From: Mucilaginibacter sp. KACC 22773
Lineage (GTDB): Bacteria; Bacteroidota; Bacteroidia; Sphingobacteriales; Sphingobacteriaceae
Assembly (NCBI RefSeq): GCF_028736215.1
Contig: NZ_CP117883.1
Location: 1,612,001 to 1,676,000, forward strand
DNA: 64,000 bases
Direction: 5' to 3'
In this document: positions 1 to 8,227 of the stretch, piece after piece
Layout of the letters: each line of letters opens with the position of its first letter
How positions within the stretch are numbered: the first letter of the stretch is position 1
The notes under the pieces: generated by a model
Database searches by the model: none
The model's input: only the letters and a program-made list of their open reading frames with translations
Told to the model about the DNA's origin: nothing
Position numbers and translations under genes: made by a program

Positions 1-1941
1 GTCCAGGAAGTTATAGCTAAAAGGGAACTCGCCGTTGTATTGTTTAAACTGGTCGCCCGCCGCGGCTATAGCTGCAGCGGCGTTTTTGGTGTTGGTTTTT
101 ATGTATAGGGTTTGGTAAACGGCGGGTCTGTAAAAAAAGATGGCCGGTGCAATTTTTTCGCGCATGCTGGCAAAATGGAAATCTTTAATTACGCCAATAA
201 TGGTGCCGTTGGTCCTTTGAAAGCGGAAGCGCTTGCCGATCGGGTTTTTAAGGCCTATCTCTTTTACGGCGGCCTCGTTAAGGATAAAATGGGTGGAGTC
301 GGCCACTGCTCCGCTGAAGCTGCTGCCCTGCTGCATTTTAAGCTTAAAAAACGAGATGAAATCTTTATCTATCCCCATAGGATGTAGGATAAAGGTTTGG
401 CCCGGAGCCTTGCCATCCCAGGAGTTGTCGCCCGAGATGCCGCCGCTGTTGATAATGTTGCCGGTTGCACGGGTTACATCTTCTACACCGGGCTGCTTTA
501 AAAGTTCGGCACGTACGGCATCATAATGTTTTGATGCATCGCGCATCCAAACACCAAAAACATGGCTTTTATCGTATCCCAGATTTTTTGATTGGATGTA
601 TTTTAGTTGCCGCGTAATAACCAGCGTGCTCACAATAAGCACTACCGAAAACGTAAACTGCACCACCACGAGTATTTTGCGGAAAAGGGCATCGCCAATG
701 CTACCGCTTATTTTGCCCTTCAGGGCTTTCAACGGCTCGAAAGACGATAGCAGCATGGCCGGGTAAATACTTGATAGGGCCAGGGTTGCTACCACTGTTA
801 TACTTATGATGAGCCAGATATGCGGATCGAGCAGGTTAAATACCAACTGCTTGCCGGCCAGCTGGTTAAATACCGGCATCAGCAGGTATATGGTAAACAA
901 GGCAAATACCGTAGCTATAAGGAACAGCAATCCCGTCTCGGCCAGGAATTGCATAAACAGCTGTATTTTGCCAGCCCCTATAATTTTGCGCATGCTGATC
1001 TCTTTGGCACGCAATAGCGCGCGGGCGGTAGAAAGGTTTACATAATTGATGCAGGCTATCAGTAAAATAACCAAGGCTATAATAATAAAAATGCGTACCG
1101 TTTGGATGCCATGATCGGTTAAGTCGGCGTTGTACAAGTGCATTTTATTGATGGGCAGCAACAGGTAGTCGGCATCGGTATCCTCGGCGCGGTGTTTAAT
1201 GTGGATTTTGAACAAATCGGCCGAGAGCTTTTTTAACGATGCGCCGGGCTTTAATTTAAAATAGGTTTGATAAGAATAATTATTAAAATCGGTGTTAGCA
1301 TCCTGCTTACCATGTTCCAATATATATTTAATGTGGTAACTCATGGGCATAATCATATCATAATTGATGCTGGAGTTAAGCGGAAAATCGTTAATAACCC
1401 CGCTCACGGTAAAGTTTTCCTTGCCTTCTGCCACAATCACTTTGCCCAGGGCACTCTCGTTACCAAAATATTTTTGAGCCGTTTTTTTGGTGATGACAAC
1501 CGAGTTATCATTCAAAAAAGGCTTAGCGGTATTGCCCTCAATCAGCGGGAAATCGAAGATGCTAAACAGCGAAGGATCGGCAAAGCCTACGTTTTGTTCG
1601 CCAAAAACTTTTTCCTTGTATTTATATAACGAGTAGAACCAGTTGGGGATAAGGCGGACCTGGTCCTGCACGTCGGTAAGTTCCTGTTTAGCCAATGGGC
1701 CGATAGGCGCTACAGTGGTTTGCCAGATTTGTTTACTGGCGCCGGTACCGCCAAAAAGTTCTACGCGGTAAATGTTGTCGGCGTTTTTATGGAAGCTATC
1801 AAAACTTAACTCGTCCTGTACCCAAAGCAATATCAAAATGCCAATGGCCAGCCCGGCAGTAAGGCCGGCAATATTGATTAACGAATAGAACTTGTTGCGA
1901 AACAAATTTCGCCAGGCGGTTTTAAAGTAATTTTTAAGCAT
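1..1941 (-). CDS. FtsX/MacB-type ABC transporter permease (3' end beyond window)
   Basis: The reverse strand is open from an ATG at 1941 to the window edge, giving 647 codons. The protein starts MLKNYFKTAWRNLF, typical of the roughly 800-residue Bacteroidota FtsX/MacB-like permeases: a first membrane helix around residues 20-42, a periplasmic MacB_PCD domain, a central group of helices near residues 290-420, then a second periplasmic domain. It stops at the residues FLD, which in this family lie just before the last three-helix FtsX domain, so about 150 residues are missing off the left edge. No ATPase subunit is visible. These proteins usually pair with separate MacB-like ATPases to move peptides or lipoprotein-linked substrates; the substrate cannot be read here. 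A full-length homologue lies at 17971-20376. A 13-bp palindrome lies 100 bp upstream. Confidence 0.9.
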   Translation of the reverse strand, partial: MLKNYFKTAWRNLFRNKFYSLINIAGLTAGLAIGILILLWVQDELSFDSFHKNADNIYRVELFGGTGASKQIWQTTVAPIGPLAKQELTDVQDQVRLIPNWFYSLYKYKEKVFGEQNVGFADPSLFSIFDFPLIEGNTAKPFLNDNSVVITKKTAQKYFGNESALGKVIVAEGKENFTVSGVINDFPLNSSINYDMIMPMSYHIKYILEHGKQDANTDFNNYSYQTYFKLKPGASLKKLSADLFKIHIKHRAEDTDADYLLLPINKMHLYNADLTDHGIQTVRIFIIIALVILLIACINYVNLSTARALLRAKEISMRKIIGAGKIQLFMQFLAETGLLFLIATVFALFTIYLLMPVFNQLAGKQLVFNLLDPHIWLIISITVVATLALSSIYPAMLLSSFEPLKALKGKISGSIGDALFRKILVVVQFTFSVVLIVSTLVITRQLKYIQSKNLGYDKSHVFGVWMRDASKHYDAVRAELLKQPGVEDVTRATGNIINSGGISGDNSWDGKAPGQTFILHPMGIDKDFISFFKLKMQQGSSFSGAVADSTHFILNEAAVKEIGLKNPIGKRFRFQRTNGTIIGVIKDFHFASMREKIAPAIFFYRPAVYQTLYIKTNTKNAAAAIAAAGDQFKQYNGEFPFSYNFLD

Positions 1942-2040
1942 AGCCACAATGTAATTGAAGTTGTAAAGCAGTAAAATCATGCCGTTTTTATAACTTGCTG
2001 AATAGTAGTTGTTTGTGTGTGTTTAATTTCGGCCTAAACG

Positions 2041-2072
2041 TTCATAAGCGTACAGCTGCGTACGCTTATGAA
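2041..2072. promoter_or_regulatory. Perfect 13-bp inverted repeat between divergent genes
   Basis: Arms at 2041-2053 and 2060-2072 are exact reverse complements around AGCTGC, and each ends in GCGTAC. No T-tract follows on either side and the flanking genes diverge, so an operator fits better than a terminator. It lies about 100 bp upstream of the ABC permease start at 1941. The other ABC permease also has paired GTAC-type sites upstream. Function is inferred. Confidence 0.6.
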
Positions 2073-2227
2073 ACAAAGTGGCGCGTCAGGTAGCTCCACA
2101 ATACACTTATTGATACTCTTAAAAAGAGTACAACCCGTAGGGTTACTCTTTATTGAAATAAGTTAACATTAAAAAAATCCAACTTATTGTTTACTGCGTT
2201 TATATAATAAATAATAAACCATAACCA

Positions 2228-2464
2228 ATGAGTGCCTTAGCAAACCACAGCGTAAAAACCATAGCCCAAAATATCCGTAATACCAGGATACAGTTGGCTT
2301 ACTCGCAGGAATATCTTGCTGCCAAGTTGAATGTATCGCAAAATACCTATAGCAAAATTGAATTGGGCTATGTTAAACTGACCTTAGAAAGGTTTTTTAA
2401 GATTTGCCGCGTATTGGAGATCGATCCGGTCGACATTATTAATGCTGATGGCGTGGCAGCGTAA
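2228..2464 (+). CDS. XRE-family helix-turn-helix regulator, 78 aa
   Basis: A small single-domain DNA-binding protein. Residues about 12-70 form a Cro/CI-type HTH: the segment LAYSQEYLAAKLNVSQNTYS matches the helix 2-turn-helix 3 pattern, followed by the IELG and leucine-rich helices usual for this fold. There is no extra sensor or enzymatic domain. It starts at an ATG about 286 bp from the divergent ABC permease and ends 101 bp before the convergent AraC regulator. Its target is unknown; the palindrome at 2041-2072 lies in its own upstream region and could be an autoregulatory site (inference). Confidence 0.85.
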   Translation: MSALANHSVKTIAQNIRNTRIQLAYSQEYLAAKLNVSQNTYSKIELGYVKLTLERFFKICRVLEIDPVDIINADGVAA

Positions 2465-2564
2465 GCTGTTATCCTTGTCATCCATAACAGTGGGTTAGGT
2501 CGTGAAAAAGTCTGCCGTCTTATATCTGGAATACCGAAAGCCCGGGGCTTGGGTAGTGCAAAGT

Positions 2565-3491
2565 CTAATTCATCTCCCTTACAATCCCCGCCTTATAAAA
2601 ACTTGGCGTTGTACCGGCAATTTTACGGAATGCCCGGCTGAAATAATGCTGGTTGTTAAATCCGGCTTTAAAACAGGCATCGGCAATACTGCAATAAGGA
2701 TTATGCAATAGCTGTTTAGCAAACTGTATCCGCTCCTTAATAATATAATCAACCGGCGAAATTCCCATTTCGTGTTTAAATGCCCTGAAAAAACTGGCCT
2801 TGCTCATGTAGGCCATCTGGCTCAGGGCATCAATGTTCAACTTTTCGGTAAGGTGGTTTTTAATGTATTGTAAAATATAAGCAAAACGGTTTCCTGTTGA
2901 TAATTGCTGCATATTATCTTGTACAACATGCAGATTTTGCATTTGCATAATTCTAATTAACAACTCCTTTAGCGTTAAATTGGCCAGTACGTCTTTGGTT
3001 AACACATCGCCTGTACTTATGCTGATGAGCTTATTAATTAGCTGGGCCAGTTCATGATTGTTAAAAAAGTGAAATTGCTGGTAGTTAAGCTTCCAAACGT
3101 CATCGGCACGGGGATAATTCTCGTTCAAAAAATCAAGCGTGCTTTTTATTTCGTGGTGATTAATGGCCAGGGCTGTGCATTGCGAAGGGTTAAGTTCGGA
3201 TGCCTCGGGAAAATCAATAGTCATGGTAACATTTGGCGGAACTATCACCGTTTCGCCAGGCAGGTAATCAAAACCTGGCTTATCAAAAAGGTGCATCACT
3301 TTTTTACCACGCAGCATGCTGGTAATTACCAGGTCATCAAAAGTAAGCGGAACCAGTTCACTGCGCTGATAAGTTTCGTAAATATTTAGTTCGCAGTGGT
3401 TTAATGTATATGCACGGCGATTTTCTACCAGCGTGTGCAACTCACGTTTACCACTGAGGGCAAACGGAGATACCAGGTTTCTCTCGTTCAT
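2565..3491 (-). CDS. AraC-family transcriptional regulator, 308 aa
   Basis: The C-terminal hundred residues (about 205-305) hold two HTH motifs of the AraC/XylS type: LNIDALSQMAYMSKASFFRA and the later SIADACFKAGFNNQHYFSRA, followed by a P-S-F-Y-K end. The N-terminal 180 residues look like a cupin-type effector or dimerisation domain, with the LPGETVIVPP stretch at about 74-83. The gene is divergent from the aldehyde dehydrogenase at 3648 with 156 bp between the starts, the usual arrangement for a local activator. The inference is that it controls the aldehyde dehydrogenase, possibly in response to an alcohol or aldehyde. Confidence 0.88.
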   Translation of the reverse strand: MNERNLVSPFALSGKRELHTLVENRRAYTLNHCELNIYETYQRSELVPLTFDDLVITSMLRGKKVMHLFDKPGFDYLPGETVIVPPNVTMTIDFPEASELNPSQCTALAINHHEIKSTLDFLNENYPRADDVWKLNYQQFHFFNNHELAQLINKLISISTGDVLTKDVLANLTLKELLIRIMQMQNLHVVQDNMQQLSTGNRFAYILQYIKNHLTEKLNIDALSQMAYMSKASFFRAFKHEMGISPVDYIIKERIQFAKQLLHNPYCSIADACFKAGFNNQHYFSRAFRKIAGTTPSFYKAGIVREMN

Positions 3492-3647
3492 AATTGGTTT
3501 ATTATTAAATAAAATTAGACATACTAATCCGTAGTTTATAATTCATTTTAAAATTGAAATTATAATGCACCCAATTGAGAGTATAGTGCAAATGCCCGAT
3601 GCAGGCCACCGCTAACTTAGCTTAACCAATTAAAAAATAAAACCATC

Positions 3648-5150
3648 ATGAGTTTAGCCCAAAGACCATCCTTTAAGGATAAGTACGACAATTTTATTGG
3701 CGGTAAATTTGTTCCGCCCGTTAAAGGCGAGTATTTTGATAATATTTCGCCCATTGATGGCAAGGTTTTTACCAAAGCCGCCCGATCAACCAAAGAAGAT
3801 ATCGAGGCAGCTGTTGATGCCGCTACAGAGGCATTTAAAACCTGGAGTAAAACCGCGGCAACTACCCGCAGCAACTTATTACTTAAAATTGCGCAAATAA
3901 TTGAAGATAACCTAAGCTACCTGGCTACGGTAGAAACCATCGATAACGGTAAAGCCATCCGTGAAACAATGGCTGCCGATTTGCCGCTATGTGTTGATCA
4001 CTTCCGCTATTTTGCAGGTGCCATCCGCGCCGAGGAAAGCAGCATATCTGAGCATGATGAGTTTACTGTAAGTATTAACCTGCAGGAGCCCCTTGGCGTA
4101 GTGGGCCAGATTATTCCCTGGAATTTTCCATTACTAATGGCCACATGGAAAATAGCACCTGCTTTAGCCGCCGGCTGTTGTGTGGTTGTAAAGCCCGCCG
4201 AGCAAACCCCAACCAGTATTATGGTGCTAATGGAACTCATTGGCGATGTTTTGCCTCCGGGTGTTTTAAACATTGTTACAGGTTTTGGCCCCGAAGCCGG
4301 CAAACCACTGGCTACCAACCCGCGCATTAGTAAGGTTGCCTTTACCGGCGAAACCACAACCGGCAGGTTGATTATGCAATACGCCTCAGAAAATTTAATT
4401 CCCGTCACCATGGAGTTGGGCGGTAAATCGCCAAATATCTTCTTTGAGTCTGTTGGCGATGCCGACGACGAATTTTTTGACAAAGCAGTAGAAGGCGCCG
4501 TATTATTTGCCTTAAACCAGGGCGAAGTTTGCACATGCCCGTCGCGTATGCTGGTGCACGAGAATATTTACGATAAATTTATAGAGCGCGTTATTGAACG
4601 TACAAAAGCTATAAAAATGGGAAACCCGCTTGATTCTGAAACGATGATGGGCGCGCAGGCCTCTAATGATCAATACGAGAAAATACTGAGCTACCTGGAT
4701 ATTGGCAAAAAAGAAGGGGCCGAAGTATTGGCCGGCGGTAATGCCCAAAAGCTTCCTGAGGAGTTGGGCGGGGGCTATTATATTCAGCCGACTATTTTTA
4801 AAGGGCATAATAAGATGCGGATTTTCCAGGAAGAGATCTTCGGCCCGGTGGTATCGGTTACAACATTTAAAACTACCGAAGAGGCTATTGAAATTGCCAA
4901 TGATACCCTTTACGGCCTTGGCGCGGGCGTGTGGACACGCGATGCCCATGAAATTTACCAGGTGCCCCGTGCTATACAGGCCGGCCGGGTTTGGGTTAAC
5001 AATTATCACGCTTACCCTGCACATGCGCCTTTTGGCGGTTACAAAAAATCGGGCTTTGGCCGCGAAAATCATAAAATGATGCTGAACTACTACAGGCAAA
5101 CCAAAAATATGCTGATCTCTTATAATAAGAACAAACTGGGTTTCTTTTAG
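3648..5150 (+). CDS. Aldehyde dehydrogenase, NAD-dependent, AldB/ExaC-like
   Basis: A 500-residue protein, normal length for the ALDH superfamily. It oxidises an aldehyde to the carboxylic acid using NAD(P)+ through a thiohemiacetal on a cysteine. Seen: the cofactor-binding [10 protein letters not shown] segment (about 155-164), the general-base motif MELGGKSPN with Glu256, and the nucleophile motif [11 protein letters not shown] with the predicted catalytic Cys295. The EVCTC form of that motif is characteristic of the AldB/ExaC acetaldehyde dehydrogenase group. A divergent AraC regulator lies upstream and a DUF779 gene downstream, a pairing often found with this ALDH type. The exact substrate is inferred to be a short aldehyde such as acetaldehyde. 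Confidence 0.93.
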   Translation: MSLAQRPSFKDKYDNFIGGKFVPPVKGEYFDNISPIDGKVFTKAARSTKEDIEAAVDAATEAFKTWSKTAATTRSNLLLKIAQIIEDNLSYLATVETIDNGKAIRETMAADLPLCVDHFRYFAGAIRAEESSISEHDEFTVSINLQEPLGVVGQIIPWNFPLLMATWKIAPALAAGCCVVVKPAEQTPTSIMVLMELIGDVLPPGVLNIVTGFGPEAGKPLATNPRISKVAFTGETTTGRLIMQYASENLIPVTMELGGKSPNIFFESVGDADDEFFDKAVEGAVLFALNQGEVCTCPSRMLVHENIYDKFIERVIERTKAIKMGNPLDSETMMGAQASNDQYEKILSYLDIGKKEGAEVLAGGNAQKLPEELGGGYYIQPTIFKGHNKMRIFQEEIFGPVVSVTTFKTTEEAIEIANDTLYGLGAGVWTRDAHEIYQVPRAIQAGRVWVNNYHAYPAHAPFGGYKKSGFGRENHKMMLNYYRQTKNMLISYNKNKLGFF

Positions 5151-5162
5151 CCCCGTAATGTT

Positions 5163-5209
5163 AAAGGCGACCGCAAAATGTTTGGGATTTTGCGGCGCCT
5201 TTTATTTTG
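5163..5209 (+). terminator. Rho-independent-type terminator after aldehyde dehydrogenase
   Basis: A stem built from GGCGaCCGCAAAAT and ATTTTGCGGCGCC (one bulged A), with a short TGTTTGGG loop, is followed by TTTTATTTTG. It starts 13 bp after the ALDH stop, so the downstream DUF779 gene may need its own promoter or depend on read-through. Confidence 0.75.
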
Positions 5210-5219
5210 TAAATACATT

Positions 5220-5399
5220 GATTTACACATTAGTAAGAGCAGAGGGTGTGTGTGATTCCTTCCCTGGGGAAGGGGAGGTAGGGGTTAGATCAGGCGGTTA
5301 ACTCGATAGCTTATCGCTCGTAGAAACCTTTCCCTGCCTTTGCGCTCGTGTCTAATCGCACCGCTCCCCTTGGAGGAAACTTTTTAGAATAATCCCACC
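5220..5399. other. Intergenic stretch with pyrimidine/purine repeat-like DNA
   Basis: The stretch holds short self-complementary C/G runs (CTTCCCTGGGGAAG near 5260 and CTCCCCTTGGAGG near 5365) and looks like a decayed intergenic repeat of the kind seen near 20660 and 40670. No gene and no clear promoter was found. Confidence 0.4.
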
Positions 5400-5774
5400 A
5401 TGACCAAAAGAGTATCCATTACCCCCGAAGCCGAAAAAATAATAGCCGAGTTAAAAGCCCGGTTTGGCGAGCTGATGTTTCACCAAAGCGGCGGCTGCTG
5501 CGATGGCTCATCGCCCATGTGTTTTGAAAAGGGCGACTTTAAAATTGGAAGCAGTGATGTGAAAATAGGAGAGGTTGCAGGCTGCGAGTTTTTCATGAGT
5601 ATTGATCAGTTTGAATACTGGAAGCATACGCATCTTACACTGGATGTTACCCCTGGCCGCGGCAGCAGCTTTTCTATCGAAATTCCTATGGGCATCAGGT
5701 TCATTATCCGCTCCAGGTTATTTACCGATGAAGAACTGGGCGATTTGGAGCCGGTGGAATATTTTGAATCCTGA
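5400..5774 (+). CDS. DUF779 protein, aldehyde dehydrogenase-associated
   Basis: A 124-residue cytoplasmic protein of the DUF779 family, recognised from HQSGGCCDGSSPMC (about 28-41) and the closing GIRFIIRSRLFTDEEL segment. The family is known mostly by its genomic pairing with AldB/ExaC-type aldehyde dehydrogenases and has no firmly established activity. The three clustered cysteines (two adjacent, then one six residues on) could bind a metal, which is inference. It lies 249 bp downstream of the ALDH, separated by a strong terminator, so co-transcription is uncertain. Confidence 0.88.
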   Translation: MTKRVSITPEAEKIIAELKARFGELMFHQSGGCCDGSSPMCFEKGDFKIGSSDVKIGEVAGCEFFMSIDQFEYWKHTHLTLDVTPGRGSSFSIEIPMGIRFIIRSRLFTDEELGDLEPVEYFES

Positions 5775-5808
5775 TCCGGCTTTTTGTCGATTGCCTTGTT
5801 TTCTGTGT

Positions 5809-6933
5809 TTAATTGATAAGCGGCACCGGTGCCTTTACTATTTTAGCATATTTTTCATCCAGCGCGGTAACCGGCACGGTGATACTTAGCGCATTAATGG
5901 CGAAATAATTTACCGATACATAATCATATCCCTTAAACGGTCCGTAATGATCGCCTCCAGAATCTTTCAGGATAAAAAACAGTTTGCCGCCTTTACTTTT
6001 GGCGATACCTACAATGTGAATGAGGTGATCGTCCTGCGTAATTAGGGTTTCAAATAATTGCTGCCGTAAAGGCGCGCTATACGTCATCTCTGCTGTATCG
6101 GCATTACCCACCCGGTAAAAACGTTTATCTTCAAATAGGGCGTAGCCTGCTTTGCCGCAGTTCCAGCCGTTGTTACTTACATCCATATCAACTACCAGCG
6201 ACTGCCCTTTTTCAATGGTGGTTTTGGCAATGGCTATCAACTCATCCAACGGCACATTCAGGTAATTTTCGCGCAGCAAAAAGTTGTCGGGAATTTCCAG
6301 CGGAAAGTTCTCGTAAAAAGGGTGGTGCGTAAACGACGTAATTGTAGCATATTGCTGCCTGTTGAACTTTAAAACCTCTTTTGCAAAACTAAGCGGGGTG
6401 TATTCTTTGCCCTCCCAGGTAAATTTAGCCGGCGGTGTACCCACAATATCATCATGTTTTTTAATAAAACCTGCCAGCCAGTTGGCATCGATGGGCTTTG
6501 TTTTGAGTACCGAATCCAGGTAACCTTTCAGGATCTCGTCGGTTTGTTTGTTGCTTTTGTCTGAAAATTCGACACCTTTTTTACGTGCGTAAAACTCGTT
6601 GGGGATAGCGCCGTATTTTTCAATCCCGTACATGGCATCATGGGCCAGCCCGCCAGCCTCGAACAAGCTTGTGCCATTTGACAGGATATACCGCTTCGCC
6701 TTTTCAATGAACAGGTTACGCGATGTATATAACTCCGAAATATCGATATCTTTTTTATCGTTCGCTATCTCTGCCGATTCAACCAGCGACGTTGTTGAAA
6801 ACGACCAGCAGGTATTGGTGCCGCCCTGGTATTTTACAGAACCTGCGGCAATTTTTTTAATGGTTACCGGCTGCTGCGCATAAGCACAACCAAAAGCAGC
6901 GGCAAATAGCAGGGACAGGAAATGTTTTCTCAT
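5809..6933 (-). CDS. Exported C1-family (papain-fold, bleomycin hydrolase-like) peptidase
   Basis: A 374-residue protein with a signal peptide (MRKHFLSLLFAAAFGCAYAQ, cleavage expected near 20). The active-site segment GGTNTCWSFSTTSLVES (about 37-53) has the Gln-less but otherwise typical Cys-Trp-Ser-Phe motif of papain-fold enzymes, and HLIHIVGIAKSKGGKLFFIL near residue 310 supplies the catalytic His, followed by KDSGG. It is longer than papain and resembles bacterial aminopeptidase C/bleomycin hydrolase relatives found exported in Bacteroidota. It probably degrades peptides in the periplasm or outside the cell. It is convergent with the DUF779 gene and stands alone. Confidence 0.85.
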   Translation of the reverse strand: MRKHFLSLLFAAAFGCAYAQQPVTIKKIAAGSVKYQGGTNTCWSFSTTSLVESAEIANDKKDIDISELYTSRNLFIEKAKRYILSNGTSLFEAGGLAHDAMYGIEKYGAIPNEFYARKKGVEFSDKSNKQTDEILKGYLDSVLKTKPIDANWLAGFIKKHDDIVGTPPAKFTWEGKEYTPLSFAKEVLKFNRQQYATITSFTHHPFYENFPLEIPDNFLLRENYLNVPLDELIAIAKTTIEKGQSLVVDMDVSNNGWNCGKAGYALFEDKRFYRVGNADTAEMTYSAPLRQQLFETLITQDDHLIHIVGIAKSKGGKLFFILKDSGGDHYGPFKGYDYVSVNYFAINALSITVPVTALDEKYAKIVKAPVPLIN

Positions 6934-7065
6934 CTTAAATAATGGGGTAAACTACTAAAATAGGAATAAATTTTGATTGGACGAATGGCACCGGCCGATA
7001 ATAACGATCCCCTGGCATCATTTTTAAATACCTGTTTGATCGGCTTGCGATAGGGGAAATTTATT

Positions 7066-8157
7066 TTAACTAACAGCGGGTGCCGGCAGGGTAAAATAAA
7101 AACAGGTGCCGTTTGCCGATTCGTCATCATCTACACCAATAAAGCCACCATGCCTGAGGATGATTTCGGCGCTTAAAAATAAGCCGATGCCAAACCCGGG
7201 TATGTTTTGTGGCGTTGATGTTGCCCGGTAAAATTTTTGAAACACCTTGTGGTGCTCGCTTTTGGGCAAGCCTATGCCAAAATCTTTAACCTGTACTTTG
7301 GCTTCGGTCTCGTTTGCCCCTATATATACCACGATATTGGTACAATCGGGCGAGTATTTAACAGCGTTATTTACCAAATTTGTTAAAACCTGGCCAATAC
7401 GGTACCTATCGGCAAATACCAGGTTTTTATTATTTGTGGCAGCTACCCGAATATTGTATTCGGGATTTATCAGCATAGCGTTGGCCGCAATTTCTTCGCC
7501 AAGGGCGTTTAAATCAAATGAATCTTTAGCTAACCTGATCTGGTTGGATAGGTTGGCCGGATCGGCCATTTCATTGAGCAACCTGGTAATCCTTTCTACC
7601 GAGCCAAGGGCCCGTTTGGCAACCTGGGTAATTTTTTCATCGCCAATGCCGGCAATAAACCTATCTAATAATTGCAAATAGCCTTTAACTGCCGATAACG
7701 GTGTTTTAAGTTCGTGCGTGGTTACATTAAAAAGCTCATCTCTTAAAAGTTCCAGGTCTTTCTTCTCCGTGATATCAACCATGGTGCCTATGATGTGGGT
7801 GGGGGCTGCCGCATGAAATAGTACCGTGCCCTTTGCATCAATCCAATGAATGGTATTATCAGTATGCCTTACCCGGTATTGCAGGCTATAAACCCCCGCG
7901 GCAGATTGAATAGCCTCAATAATTGCTTCGGGCATTAGCGGCCTGTCATCCGGCAGGATACAGTTTAATAACTTATCATAATCCAATGTTTCGTTTTCGC
8001 CGATGCCGATGTTGGTTTTACATTTAGAGGTGCAGTTAAGGGTGTAACTGGCCAGGTCAAGTTCCCAAAAACCTAATTGAACCTGGTCGAGCGCTATTTT
8101 CAGATGCTCCTGGGTTACCTTGATAGACGGCTCTTTATAGGCTAACATTGACGACAT
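7066..8157 (-). CDS. PAS-domain sensor histidine kinase, 363 aa
   Basis: No membrane helix is apparent. One PAS domain covers about residues 20-130 and ends in the typical GTMVDITEKK. The dimerisation domain has the H-box NVTTHELKTPLSAVKG (about 142-157), and the ATPase domain has NLVNNAVKYSP, DFGIGLP and GFGIGLFLSAEII for the N, G1 and G2 boxes. The gene follows the repeat-rich kinase at 8228-9772 with 70 bp between them on the same strand, so the two are probably co-transcribed. No response regulator lies beside it. The signal is unknown; a cytoplasmic PAS ligand is expected. Confidence 0.9.
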   Translation of the reverse strand: MSSMLAYKEPSIKVTQEHLKIALDQVQLGFWELDLASYTLNCTSKCKTNIGIGENETLDYDKLLNCILPDDRPLMPEAIIEAIQSAAGVYSLQYRVRHTDNTIHWIDAKGTVLFHAAAPTHIIGTMVDITEKKDLELLRDELFNVTTHELKTPLSAVKGYLQLLDRFIAGIGDEKITQVAKRALGSVERITRLLNEMADPANLSNQIRLAKDSFDLNALGEEIAANAMLINPEYNIRVAATNNKNLVFADRYRIGQVLTNLVNNAVKYSPDCTNIVVYIGANETEAKVQVKDFGIGLPKSEHHKVFQKFYRATSTPQNIPGFGIGLFLSAEIILRHGGFIGVDDDESANGTCFYFTLPAPAVS

Positions 8158-8227
8158 AATGGTTGCTTTGATAATTGGATAAGGCTGACAAGTTAAGCAA
8201 TGACTTTTGTATTTAATGTAATTTTAT

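Noticed and set aside
4512..5099. A 195-codon reverse-strand frame in the aldehyde dehydrogenase gene
   Set aside because: Antisense to the ALDH catalytic region with no domain signature.
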